DNA of 11,241 nt, from positions 1-11,241 of the forward strand of contig JAGHBR010000019.1 of NCBI GenBank assembly GCA_021160885.1, read 5' to 3'. A model generated the notes under the pieces. That model made no database searches. It was not told where the DNA came from and saw only the letters and a program-made list of their open reading frames with translations. Positions 1-7,708 of the stretch are shown one piece after another (the stretch's first letter is position 1; the number at the start of each line of letters is the position of its first letter). The position numbers and the translations under genes were made by a program. Source of the DNA: Caldisericaceae bacterium (GTDB lineage Bacteria > Calditrichota > Calditrichia > Calditrichales > Calditrichaceae).

Positions 1-262
1 AAAACTTCCTTCAAAAGATGACACGCTTTAGCGTGCCAAAATTTTCAAACTCATTGAACTTCTAAGATATTGTTTTTGGGGCTTGCGGCTATGCTGCCTT
101 AGGATATGCTTAAAAGATACTATCTCAAAACTCGAATTTGATAAAAATTTTATAATTTTGCTTGTTTCAAAATTCCCCTCAAAATTGCAAAGGCTAATTT
201 TTAATCTTAAATTTTATTGTGAAACCGACCTTAGGAACTCTTGAAAAATCAGGAGGTGAGGA
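1..262. other. Intergenic stretch, no gene seen
   Basis: AT-rich sequence upstream of the lipoprotein gene. I see no open frame with a plausible start here. The only clear structure is a short palindrome at 22-35 (CACGCT-TT-AGCGTG), which could fold as a 5-bp stem with a TTTA loop. It is not followed by a T-tract, so it is not a convincing terminator. The ribosome binding site of the next gene (AGGAGGTGAG, 251-260) closes the stretch. Confidence 0.5.
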
Positions 263-967
263 ATGAAAGAATCAATGTTTGTAACACTCTTATTAATGGC
301 CTTGCTATTGGTTCATTGCCAGAAGGAAACCACTGCTCTGCAGAAAGAACCTCCTTCGTACACTCCGCTCGCTGTGGGTGATGAATGGCAAATGGTCAAT
401 TTGCTAGACAGTTCAACAGTTGATTTTAAAGTGGTCGAATCCCGCATTCGAATTGACAATCTTAAAGTATTTGCCGTAGTAGCCAAAGTAGGTAATGTGT
501 CATCCGATACGCTTTTTTTTGCCATTAAAAACGGCTATCTGCTGAATACTAATTTTTATCCTTTGAGAGAAGCCAATATTCCAGCCTTTTGGTATGTATA
601 CCTAGCGCGGCAATTCCCCAGAGATGAAGATATCTGGTTTTTGTCTTCGACTGATTCGAATGTTACCATTCAGGTGAAGCTACATGGAAAACTTACCCTG
701 CCCTGGGGCTTTGTTGATCAGGTATTTAAATTTGAAGTGCACAATCCTATTGCTTCTTATCCCCTGCCTGTTACTTATTACGCTCCAGGCCTTGGACAGG
801 TGGCTACAGGTTCTCGTTTGGGACAGGATGATATACGCCTGAAATATATTTGTACTTTTCGAAAAACAGGCGGCAAAATCTTCGGCAAACGCTGGCCGGA
901 AAAACTGCCTGACGGCGACTTTAAAACGGAAACAAGAGTAGCCTATATCCTGGGAATCAGATGGTGA
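263..967 (+). CDS. Predicted lipoprotein of unknown function
   Basis: A 234-residue exported protein. The N-terminus has a charged start (MKES), a hydrophobic core at residues 6-17 and a lipobox ending LVHC, so Cys19 is the likely lipidated residue and the protein is probably membrane-anchored on the periplasmic side of the inner or outer membrane. The start is fixed by a very strong ribosome binding site (AGGAGGTGAG) just before the ATG. After a short Gln/Lys/Glu/Pro linker the mature part (about 35-234) looks beta-rich, beginning YTPLAVGDEWQMV, an opening seen in many lipoproteins of this bacterial group. I recognise no catalytic motif and no named family. The next gene lies 139 bases downstream on the same strand, with its own ribosome binding site, so co-transcription is possible but not shown. 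The gene call is firm; the function is unknown. Confidence 0.85.
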   Translation: MKESMFVTLLLMALLLVHCQKETTALQKEPPSYTPLAVGDEWQMVNLLDSSTVDFKVVESRIRIDNLKVFAVVAKVGNVSSDTLFFAIKNGYLLNTNFYPLREANIPAFWYVYLARQFPRDEDIWFLSSTDSNVTIQVKLHGKLTLPWGFVDQVFKFEVHNPIASYPLPVTYYAPGLGQVATGSRLGQDDIRLKYICTFRKTGGKIFGKRWPEKLPDGDFKTETRVAYILGIRW

Positions 968-1106
968 AGTAGTTTGGCCGGTTAAAGAGGAAGGAAATTT
1001 TATTTTAGGTTTTTTCCCAGAAATTCTTAATAAAAACTTTTTTTGAAACATTTTTACTACTATATTTTTAAACAAAACATTTGTTACGTAAAGTGGAGGA
1101 AATGAA

Positions 1107-2699
1107 ATGAAAAGCATCAAAACAGTTTTGATTGTAATCTTTTTTACGGTAAGCCTGTTTGGTTATCCGGGTAAGGTTTTGAAACAATTTCAAGCCCCCG
1201 GAAAATTTTGCACCGGCTTGACTTTTGACGGCAAATATCTTTGGGTAGCGGATTACAAGACTGATCAGATTTTTAAGATCGATCCGGCCAATGGAAAAGT
1301 GCTGCACAAAATCCCAACGCCAGGTTTTTGGCCCATGGGATTAGCCTGGGATGGAAAATATTTGTGGAATGTGGACAAAAAAGCCAAACAAATTTACAAA
1401 CTCGATTCCCAAACCGGGAAAATTCTTACCGTACTGGATGCCCCCTGCTCCGACCCGCATGGCTTAACCTGGGATGGGACAACGTTATGGATCAGCGATG
1501 CCCGCCACAATAAAATTTACAGCCTTGATTTAAGCGACGGAACAGCGGTTAAACGATACAACGGTCCGGCTCGTCGTGTGAACGGCCTGACTTTTGACGG
1601 CCGCTACCTTTGGGCCAGCGACCGTCTGAAGGACGAAATTTACATGATCGATCCCCAAAACGGAGAAATCATATTAATCACAGATGCTCCGGCGCCCTAT
1701 CCCCGCGGTCTGGCCTTTGACGGAAAAAATCTGTGGTGTGTGGATCATCAGACCGATCAGCTTTATCAGCTTGCGCGCAAAGACAAAGAAAAATTCAGAC
1801 TGAAAGACAAACGACATGCTCTGATCACCATTACTGACCAGGTGAAGGCTTACGGCAACGGACAAATCGACAACCTTGAATTTTATCTGGCCGTGCCGCA
1901 GGATTTGCCCAACCAGAAAATCCTGAAAAAGACCTTAATGCCTAACAATTACAAGTTAGTTCAGGATCAATGGCAACAGCCGATTGCCCTGTTCAATTTT
2001 AGGAATATTAAGGCTAATGCTACCGTAGAAGTACAAATGCAGGTTGAAGCGGAAATTTACGCCATTGATTACTTTATTTTTCCGGAAGATGTTGGCTCAT
2101 TGAATGACATTCCCAAAGAAATAAAAAAACGTTACACGGCTGATGGCGGTAAATACATGTTAAGCGATCCCTATATCCTGAAAACAGCCAGACAAATTGT
2201 TGGGGACGAAACCCATCCCTATTGGATGGCCCGCAAGATTTTTGATTTTGTACGTAACCAGTTGGAATACAAATTGGAAGGCGGCTGGAATGCCGCACCG
2301 GTTGTTTTACAACGAGGCACCGGTTCCTGCTCGGAATACACCTTCAGCTTTATTGCGCTTTGCCGGGCGATCGGTTTGCCAGCCCGCTACGTTGGCTCAA
2401 TTGTGGTGCGTGGTGACGATGCCAGCCTGGATGATGTGTTCCACCGCTGGCCACAGGTTTATTTGCCAAATTACGGCTGGGTACACATCGATCCGCAGGG
2501 CGGCGACAAACCAGTTGCCCGCGATCGGGCCATGAACATTGGACATTTGAGTAACCGCTTTTTAATTACCACATTAAATGGTGGCGACTCAAAATATCTG
2601 GGCTGGTATTACGATTACAATCAGGTTTACCAGTGCGATCCGCAGCTTAAGATCGAAATTGAAAATTTTGCTGAGTGGGAACCGCTGGAAAAAAAGTAA
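1107..2699 (+). CDS. Secreted beta-propeller / transglutaminase-like fusion protein
   Basis: A 530-residue secreted protein with two parts. Residues 1-20 form a signal peptide. Residues 25-222 contain five repeats of about 43 residues, each with the pattern GL(T/A)(F/W)DG-x-x-LW-x-x-D followed by I(Y/F)x(L/I)D and a turn with NG, TG or DG, which is typical of NHL/YVTN-like propeller blades. Residues 236-340 look like an Ig-like linker. Residues 345-470 are a transglutaminase-like (papain-fold) domain with an intact triad: Cys408 in GTGSCSEY, His446 in FHRWPQVYLP and Asp462 in HIDPQGGD. Family knowledge says bacterial members act as cysteine proteases, amidases or cross-linking enzymes; the substrate here is unknown. 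The propeller probably binds protein or carbohydrate outside the cytoplasm. The start is supported by GGAGG about 8 bases upstream. A hairpin at 2734-2761 follows the stop. Confidence 0.93.
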   Translation: MKSIKTVLIVIFFTVSLFGYPGKVLKQFQAPGKFCTGLTFDGKYLWVADYKTDQIFKIDPANGKVLHKIPTPGFWPMGLAWDGKYLWNVDKKAKQIYKLDSQTGKILTVLDAPCSDPHGLTWDGTTLWISDARHNKIYSLDLSDGTAVKRYNGPARRVNGLTFDGRYLWASDRLKDEIYMIDPQNGEIILITDAPAPYPRGLAFDGKNLWCVDHQTDQLYQLARKDKEKFRLKDKRHALITITDQVKAYGNGQIDNLEFYLAVPQDLPNQKILKKTLMPNNYKLVQDQWQQPIALFNFRNIKANATVEVQMQVEAEIYAIDYFIFPEDVGSLNDIPKEIKKRYTADGGKYMLSDPYILKTARQIVGDETHPYWMARKIFDFVRNQLEYKLEGGWNAAPVVLQRGTGSCSEYTFSFIALCRAIGLPARYVGSIVVRGDDASLDDVFHRWPQVYLPNYGWVHIDPQGGDKPVARDRAMNIGHLSNRFLITTLNGGDSKYLGWYYDYNQVYQCDPQLKIEIENFAEWEPLEKK

Positions 2700-2733
2700 T
2701 GGATAAGGCCTGACAATTGAAGAAAGTACAGCA

Positions 2734-2761
2734 AAATGGCTCGTTAAGTGACGGGCCATTT
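2734..2761 (+). terminator. Probable terminator after the propeller/transglutaminase gene
   Basis: AAATGGCTCGT (2734-2744) pairs with ACGGGCCATTT (2751-2761), with one G-U pair and a six-base loop, starting 34 bases after the stop codon. The following tract (CCTTATTAG) is only modestly T-rich, so termination efficiency is uncertain. Confidence 0.55.
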
Positions 2762-2807
2762 CCTTATTAGTGTCCAATCAAGACAGTCATTGTAAAGACC
2801 AGCAGCC

Positions 2808-2840
2808 CTTCAACCGGTGATTAAAACCGTCCGGTTGGAG
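2808..2840 (+). repeat. Stable hairpin, CAACCGG/CCGGTTG stem
   Basis: CAACCGG at 2811-2817 is perfectly complementary to CCGGTTG at 2831-2837 across a 13-base loop. The stem extends outwards by C-G, T-A and G-U pairs to 2808/2840, and further CCC/GGG pairing is possible across a bulged C at 2841. There is no T-tract after it, so it is more likely a remnant of a small repeat element or a structured RNA than a terminator. Confidence 0.4.
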
Positions 2841-3020
2841 CGGGGGATTAATCACTCTGCTTTTCAAAGTAGGCAACCTAAGTCTGATTCCTTTATTGTC
2901 TTTTCTCTTGCTGTTTCTCTATGAAAAAAATTGCGCATATTACATCTTGCCATTTTATGCCATTTTTCATATACTTTAACAGTATTGCCGCCGTCTTCAA
3001 AATTTAAGGGAGGAGGAAAA

Positions 3021-3271
3021 ATGGAATTTTATCTTTTCTTTATCCAGCTCACGAGCTCATTGGCGTTGGCTCAGGACCAGTTGGCGATAATGTGTTGAGT
3101 ACGCAAAAGCACAAAAATTATGAAAACCCGAAGTCTGCGCCACTTGCATGTTCTCCTGTAGTGTTTCAAGCACAACTTAGAATTTTTACAAAATATGAAA
3201 CATTCAAAAATCGTTTGGTGGTGGGCTTGGTGAGACCTTCAAAAAAAGCGCTCACTAAGGCCAATGTTTAA
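3021..3271 (+). pseudogene. Possible degenerate small gene (25-codon ORF plus -1 frame)
   Basis: An excellent ribosome binding site (GGGAGGAGG, 3008-3016) sits four bases before an ATG at 3021, but that frame stops after 25 codons (TGA 3096-3098), giving a peptide that starts MEFYLFFIQLT and is rather hydrophobic. The -1 frame is open without a stop from 3008 to the TAA at 3269-3271 (87 codons) and reads as plausible protein (for example the segment KNRLVVGLVRPSKKALTKANV minus its first residue lies near its end), but it has no ATG of its own. Either this is a small gene broken by a frameshift, or a genuine 25-residue leader peptide, or chance. I recognise no family in either frame. Confidence 0.3.
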
Positions 3272-3292
3272 TCAACAAAAGGAGGAGCTGAG

Positions 3293-3697
3293 ATGAAGAA
3301 GTTCATTTTAGCCGTCGTCGCTGTGTTTGTGGCCTGGGGTATCCTGGACATGATCATCCACGGCTTGATTCTCGAACCGCTTTACCAGCAGAGCGCCCAG
3401 CTCTGGCGCCCGGAAGGCGAAATGATGATGGGCTTAATGTACATTGTGTCCCTGCTATCCAGCATCTTTTTCGTCTGGATTTATTACGCCCTGATTAACA
3501 AAAGCATGAAGAATGCCCTTCTTTATGGTTTATTTTATGGGCTGGCTACTGGCATTAGCATGGGCTATGGTACTTATTCCTTTATGCCCATCCCCTACCT
3601 GTTGGCTCTGGGCTGGTTTTTGGGTACGGTGTTAGAAACCGTTGTTGCTGGCGCTTTACTGGGCTGGATCATTAAAGAAGAGGAAAAGAAAGAATGA
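3293..3697 (+). CDS. Small four-helix integral membrane protein
   Basis: A 134-residue protein with four predicted membrane helices at about residues 4-25, 45-66, 72-95 and 101-126, and a short charged cytoplasmic tail (KEEEKKE). The first helix carries a polar pair, Asp19 and His23 (ILDMIIHG), followed by a loop containing LWRPEGEMM, a pattern I associate with a family of small uncharacterised bacterial membrane proteins; I cannot name the family with confidence. The start has an ideal ribosome binding site (AGGAGGAG, about 3281-3288). It is a single-gene unit ended by the strong terminator at 3729-3755 and converges with the metal permease gene. No function can be inferred from the context. 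Confidence 0.85.
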   Translation: MKKFILAVVAVFVAWGILDMIIHGLILEPLYQQSAQLWRPEGEMMMGLMYIVSLLSSIFFVWIYYALINKSMKNALLYGLFYGLATGISMGYGTYSFMPIPYLLALGWFLGTVLETVVAGALLGWIIKEEEKKE

Positions 3698-3728
3698 GCC
3701 AGTAAGAGACAGTTTTAATCGAAGATAC

Positions 3729-3755
3729 AAAAAGGCCGGATTATCCGGCCTTTTT
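3729..3755. terminator. Bidirectional rho-independent terminator
   Basis: GGCCGGA (3734-3740) and TCCGGCC (3744-3750) form a GC-rich stem with a three-base loop, flanked by A5 (3729-3733) and T5 (3751-3755) followed by a further T-rich tract. The A/T flanks make it work on both strands, as expected between the convergent genes ending at 3697 (+) and 3767 (-). Confidence 0.92.
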
Positions 3756-3766
3756 GCTTTTCAGAT

Positions 3767-5050
3767 TTAGTTTAGCGTTTGCAACCAGGCTTCCATTTGT
3801 TCAAAAGCCTTTTTGTTTTCTTTAAAATCCTTTAAACTGTCGTAACCAAAATCCTGCCCACTGTATTTTTTTATTTCCTGCAAAACTTCTTCACGCAAAA
3901 AGGGATATGGACATTCTTTAAGCAATTGAACCATTTTGGAAAGGCCCAACTTTTTGTTTATCGTTGTCAATTTCCGGGAAATTTCCAGACGTTCCGCCCA
4001 GTCCTCTGTTTTGGAATAGGCCTTTAACAAAGTTTCCGGTTCGGTTTCATTTAAATCATGAGTGACGGACTGATCTTCTCCTGTAACTACCTCAGCCTGC
4101 AGGTGGCTTTCTGCATGTTTATGGTGGCCATGATGATTAAAGTAATGTCCTATAAAACGGAAGCCAAAAGCAACCGCAATCGTCGCCGCAACGCCCAATC
4201 CAATTTTGGCAAGGGCTTTGGTTTTGGAGGGCGCTTTCAGCACGAAAAGCGTTAAAGCCACCAGAAGTAACATCAGGCCGTAAAAGGTGACTACCGTTGG
4301 TCCACTGGGCAGGTCAGCAATGTAAGAGATGTAAAGTCCGATTACGCTAACAACAAGCCCCATGCTCCAGCCGATGACCAACTGTTTCCAGAGCACATCG
4401 GTAATCATGATAGAGGTAATGGCCGGCACGACCAGAAAGACAAAAACCAGCAGTACACCTGCAGTACCTACAGAGTGCGTAATGACAATACCGAATGACA
4501 CGTAAAATAAAAAATCCCAAAAACGGACATTCAAACCTTGTTGATAAGCTTTTTCCGGGTCATTGGAAATTAACAGAAATTTATCTCTAAAAATGAAATG
4601 GAAGAGTCCCACGCCAGCGTAAACCAATGCCGCATGAAAAATGGTCTTCCATTTAACCCACAAAATACTGCCTGTCAACAATTCTTTAATATGTTCGGCG
4701 CCGTGCGGGGCTTTGTCAATAACCAGGATGGCAATGGCTGCTGCCAGGGCGTAAACCAGGCCAATGATCGCTTCCTGAGGAATTTTTTCGTGGCGAAAAC
4801 GGGAAAGCGAAAAAATCGCTGCGCCAAGAACGGCAAAGCCCAGTGAAAACCAATAGGCGCCAGTAGTACCCGGCATAATGCCAAACAAAAAGCCAACCGT
4901 CGTACCCAGAGCCGCCACCTGAGCCAGAGCCAGATCGACAAAAATGACTTTACGCTTAATGACATGAATTCCCAGGTACGAATGAATGCCCACCAAAATC
5001 AAACATTCGAAAAAAGCCGGCGCCATTATATCCCAGATGCTTAAATGCAT
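3767..5050 (-). CDS. ABC-3 family metal permease (ZnuB/MntB-like) with His-rich C-terminal extension
   Basis: A 427-residue inner-membrane permease of the zinc/manganese/iron ABC-3 family. The core (about 1-272) has the usual run of membrane helices and family motifs: DLALAQVAALG (39-49), a TGSIL segment (126-130), the SVGTAGVLLVFVFLVVPA helix (193-210) and DLPSGPTVV (246-254). Family members are normally 260-300 residues long. Here about 150 residues are added: one more hydrophobic segment (283-300), a His-rich stretch with seven histidines between 302 and 316, then a charged helical tail (about 335-427) with a HEAT-repeat-like look. The start has AAAGGTG about 8 bases upstream. It lies 230 bases downstream of the metal-binding protein gene on the same strand. 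The ATPase partner is not in the window. The metal (zinc or manganese) cannot be decided from sequence; the histidines favour zinc. Confidence 0.92.
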   Translation of the reverse strand: MHLSIWDIMAPAFFECLILVGIHSYLGIHVIKRKVIFVDLALAQVAALGTTVGFLFGIMPGTTGAYWFSLGFAVLGAAIFSLSRFRHEKIPQEAIIGLVYALAAAIAILVIDKAPHGAEHIKELLTGSILWVKWKTIFHAALVYAGVGLFHFIFRDKFLLISNDPEKAYQQGLNVRFWDFLFYVSFGIVITHSVGTAGVLLVFVFLVVPAITSIMITDVLWKQLVIGWSMGLVVSVIGLYISYIADLPSGPTVVTFYGLMLLLVALTLFVLKAPSKTKALAKIGLGVAATIAVAFGFRFIGHYFNHHGHHKHAESHLQAEVVTGEDQSVTHDLNETEPETLLKAYSKTEDWAERLEISRKLTTINKKLGLSKMVQLLKECPYPFLREEVLQEIKKYSGQDFGYDSLKDFKENKKAFEQMEAWLQTLN

Positions 5051-5280
5051 GATTTCACCTTTTACTTTTTAACTCAAAAAGTTTAAGTTTTCCGTTTTCA
5101 TTTATTAAACCCATCCCCCTTCCCCCTGGCGTCCCGAAGTCTCGGGACAGCCAGACAGGCTTCCCTTTTTCAAATGGAAGGGGGGGAACTAACCAACCAG
5201 TAGCCAGCAGCTAGTAACCAGAATCCAACAGCCTGCAATCAGTTCCCCTTAACCCTGAACCCTTATACTCTTAACTTCAA
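5051..5280. other. 230-base gap between binding protein and permease, no gene
   Basis: A noncoding gap in the place where an ABC transporter operon often carries the ATPase gene. I find no Walker A motif or other coding remnant in it. It is dominated by the nested hairpin at 5115-5186, followed by a low-complexity run of C, A and T-rich short words up to the stop of the metal-binding protein gene. Confidence 0.6.
5115..5186. repeat. Nested inverted-repeat (REP-like) hairpin element
   Basis: The outer arms are CCCCCTTCC (5115-5123) and GGAAGGGGG (5176-5184). Inside is a second hairpin: TGGC (5127-5130) plus GTCCCGA (5131-5137) pair with TCGGGAC (5142-5148) and GCCA (5150-5153), with an AGTC loop and one bulged A. 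The polypyrimidine/polypurine arms and GC-rich core contrast with the surroundings. It looks like a dispersed intergenic repeat and may attenuate or stabilise the operon mRNA. Confidence 0.6.
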
Positions 5281-6321
5281 TTATTCACCATTCACTGATA
5301 AAAACGCTTCTTTCAAATGCGAAACCCAGTAGTCCACCAACTTAAACACATCATCCGTACCAGACACTCCGCCCACTCCCATTGGTACGATTACCGGAAT
5401 AGCGCCTACTTTGTCACAGATTTCTTTCACTTTTTGTTCACTAAAGTAGTTGGCGGCCAGTACAACTTTTACTTTGTTTTTACGCATTTGCTGAACCAGT
5501 TCTTCCACATGTTTGGGAGAGGGCGGAATACCAGGTTTCGGTTCCACATAGCCAATAATATCAAGGCCGAACGTCTGACGGAAGTAAGCCCAGTTTTTAT
5601 GGTAAGCCACAATTTTTTTACCCTGAAAAATCTGAGCCTCCTTCATCCAGCCGCCCAAATAATAAATCAACTTTTGGCCCTTAAAGGATTTGTTCTGCAA
5701 GAAATCAATCAATTTGCCATTTAAAGTCAATTTGGTCAGCAGATCACCGCCCATCAACCGCACTAATTGTTTGCCAAACATGTGCTCATCGATTTGCCGT
5801 TTAAATTCTATTAGATTTTGTTTGAAATATTCAGCATGGGCCGGATCATTTTTCTGTAGGCCAACGGCAATGTTTTCGGCAATTTTCTTAAAATTAAGCG
5901 GCCCAGTAATAATGTGCGGATTACCGTAAATGTGCACGCCGCCTTCACTGCGTGAAATGACGGCTGGTTTTTCCAGTAAATCAATGCCGTAACTGGCCGC
6001 AACGTAGCCGATCTGTCCGGATCGAATTTTAGGATTCTTAGACATGTCCACCAGCGTGGGCGCCCATAGCTCAAGGTCTAAACCGGTGGACACAAAAACA
6101 TCGGCTTTGTTTAACAGAACGGCAAAGCTTGGCTTAGGTCGTACAAAATGGGCATCCTGGTTTCCTTCCACAATGTACTTTACATCAACAAATTCTCCGC
6201 CGATCTTTTTGGCAATGTCGGCGTAGGTACTTAACGTTGTAACAACATTAAGCTTGTTATTAGCTAAAACCATTTGAGCAGTAATCAGCAGCAAAAAGAA
6301 AATATATTTAAAGGATTTCAT
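5281..6321 (-). CDS. Periplasmic metal-binding protein (ZnuA/TroA-like, cluster A-I)
   Basis: A 346-residue ABC-transporter substrate-binding protein. Residues 1-20 are a signal peptide ending MVLA with no lipobox cysteine, so the mature protein should be free in the periplasm. It opens LNVVTTLSTYADIAKKIGG, the standard start of this family. Three metal ligands are visible: His58 in QDAHFVRPKPS, His136 in GNPHIITGP and His241 in VAYHKNWAYF. A fourth acidic ligand, if used, could be Asp323 or Asp324 near GVSGTDDVFK. The long acidic-His loop typical of ZnuA is missing, and about 40 residues are inserted around 183-225 (MFGKQL...GGWMKEA), which explains the length above the usual 290-320. GGAGG six bases before the ATG fixes the start. 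It begins 21 bases after the barrel protein gene, so the two are very likely one operon. Zinc or manganese is the likely cargo. Confidence 0.93.
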   Translation of the reverse strand: MKSFKYIFFLLLITAQMVLANNKLNVVTTLSTYADIAKKIGGEFVDVKYIVEGNQDAHFVRPKPSFAVLLNKADVFVSTGLDLELWAPTLVDMSKNPKIRSGQIGYVAASYGIDLLEKPAVISRSEGGVHIYGNPHIITGPLNFKKIAENIAVGLQKNDPAHAEYFKQNLIEFKRQIDEHMFGKQLVRLMGGDLLTKLTLNGKLIDFLQNKSFKGQKLIYYLGGWMKEAQIFQGKKIVAYHKNWAYFRQTFGLDIIGYVEPKPGIPPSPKHVEELVQQMRKNKVKVVLAANYFSEQKVKEICDKVGAIPVIVPMGVGGVSGTDDVFKLVDYWVSHLKEAFLSVNGE

Positions 6322-6342
6322 GTTGCCTCCAATTTCATTCTT

Positions 6343-7650
6343 TTAATAGCGTTCATGTTTGTGTGGTCCTGCCGCCCATGTAAGCTGCAAGCGGATCAAA
6401 TGATTGGGCTTTTCTATCACGTTACCATTGGTGTAATTGTATTGCAATCGGAAGCGAACCCAATGGCTTTGCCACCAGGTAACATAGGGTACAATCTGAT
6501 AAATATTCTTGCCCGAATTATTGGCCACAAATGGTTGCGTGTAGTCAAAACGTAGGCCGGCGTACCAGCGTTCGTTAAACCTGTATTGTAAATAGGAATA
6601 CGCTCCCCAGGCTTTAATATTATTTTTGGAAAGCGAATCTTCTTTGTCGGCGTAATAAAGCTCGCTACGCCAGGTGAGCGAGTGGTAATGAGCCCGGTTG
6701 AGAGGTTCCCAATTTAAAGTTAAATCAAGACCAGTTAATTTAGTAAGGCGCGTTTTTTCTTTAATCAATCGGCCTTCTTTGTACCCTCGTTGATTGTTTT
6801 GTCCGACCATACCGCTTAGACCTATTTCCAGGTAGGTGTCAGGATTTAAATCGTAATAATTTTTTAGATGCCCTAATACAACGGGGAAGGAAAACAATTC
6901 ACCCGCAAACAAATGGTCGTTTTGGCCGTTGGTAATTTGAAGCGTTAACGTGTTGGCGTGCGCCCACAAATTTGGCATTAACCAGTCAATTGAAAAACCA
7001 GTTTGATTTAATCCTTCTTCACCTAAAATGGTAACCAGTGGCAAAGGAAAATCAAACTGATCAAGAGAATGTGCATGCCAGCGGTTAATCACGCCAAATT
7101 GCTGACGAAATTTGCCGGCAGTTAAGGAAATGTTTTTAAAAAGATTGGCCCAAATGACATAGGCTTCTCCTAATTCAATGCCATCAGGATGCACTTCCAG
7201 CGCGATTTTAGTTAAACTGAATGGATCGAGATTGCTCTGCACATGAATGCCGAGGACTCTAAAATGAGCGCCAGTTCTTCCATTTTCATTAAAGCCATTT
7301 TCGTTTTGCACACGCTGCAAAAACGCATCACCGGTAACACTGATTTCCGGATTTAGCGCCTGTAAAGAACGCTGCCCACTTTTAAAAACCTTAGGCTCAA
7401 CTTCTTCTTTAGATGCCCTGCTAGCCTCTTGCAAAGCTTGTTCTTTCAACTTTTGCAATTCGGCTTCAGTTTGCGCTTCTTCTAATTGATTAAGCCGTTT
7501 TTCTAAATTTTTTATCTGGACTTTCAATGAATCCAAATCTTCTATTGGCTTTTGCTGAGCGTACAATGCCTTTCCTGAAGCCAACAGCATTGCCAAAAAC
7601 AAAACGAATAAAAATAGATGGTAAAATTGCTTTTCTTTAATAAAAGCCAT
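6343..7650 (-). CDS. Outer-membrane beta-barrel (porin-like) protein of a metal-uptake operon
   Basis: I start it at the ATG at 7650 (435 residues), because GGAGGTG lies five bases upstream; an upstream in-frame GTG at 7662 overlaps that ribosome binding site. Residues 1-31 form a signal peptide ending ALYA. Residues 34-80 are a heptad-patterned Glu/Gln/Leu-rich coiled coil, a trimerising stalk seen in several porin families. Residues about 102-435 alternate hydrophobic and polar positions with many aromatics, as in a beta-barrel, and end in a final strand LIRLQLTWAAG followed by an unusual tail, PHKHERY, so the protein does not end in the canonical aromatic residue of the last strand (though Tyr is terminal). 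His-containing loops (WHAHS near 191, PHKH at the end) fit a metal role. It is followed after 21 bases by the metal-binding protein gene. The metal-porin role is inference from position. Confidence 0.85.
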   Translation of the reverse strand: MAFIKEKQFYHLFLFVLFLAMLLASGKALYAQQKPIEDLDSLKVQIKNLEKRLNQLEEAQTEAELQKLKEQALQEASRASKEEVEPKVFKSGQRSLQALNPEISVTGDAFLQRVQNENGFNENGRTGAHFRVLGIHVQSNLDPFSLTKIALEVHPDGIELGEAYVIWANLFKNISLTAGKFRQQFGVINRWHAHSLDQFDFPLPLVTILGEEGLNQTGFSIDWLMPNLWAHANTLTLQITNGQNDHLFAGELFSFPVVLGHLKNYYDLNPDTYLEIGLSGMVGQNNQRGYKEGRLIKEKTRLTKLTGLDLTLNWEPLNRAHYHSLTWRSELYYADKEDSLSKNNIKAWGAYSYLQYRFNERWYAGLRFDYTQPFVANNSGKNIYQIVPYVTWWQSHWVRFRLQYNYTNGNVIEKPNHLIRLQLTWAAGPHKHERY

Positions 7651-7708
7651 AATCACCTCCACAATTGTAATTAAGCAAAAACAAAATCGTAATTGAGCAG
7701 ATCAGGAT

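Larger units (their letters stand above)
2700..3292. other. 593-base gene-poor stretch with hairpins and a degenerate frame
   Basis: Between the transglutaminase gene and the small membrane protein there is no full-length gene. It holds the terminator at 2734-2761, a second stable hairpin at 2808-2840, a 10-base tandem repeat (TGCCATTTTA then TGCCATTTTT, 2948-2967), and the short ribosome-binding-site-bearing frame described at 3021-3271. A 28-codon ATG frame at about 2922-3008 has no ribosome binding site and is not called. Confidence 0.5.

Noticed and set aside
680..1120. 146-codon minus-strand open frame
   Set aside because: Overlaps the lipoprotein gene, has no ribosome binding site, no recognisable domain, and a composition typical of an antisense shadow.
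2922..3008. 28-codon ATG frame starting MKKIAHITSC
   Set aside because: No ribosome binding site, no similarity I recognise, and the following strong ribosome binding site belongs to another start.
5317..5724. 135-codon plus-strand open frame
   Set aside because: It is antisense to the well-supported metal-binding protein gene, has a His/Phe/Asn-rich shadow composition and no ribosome binding site.
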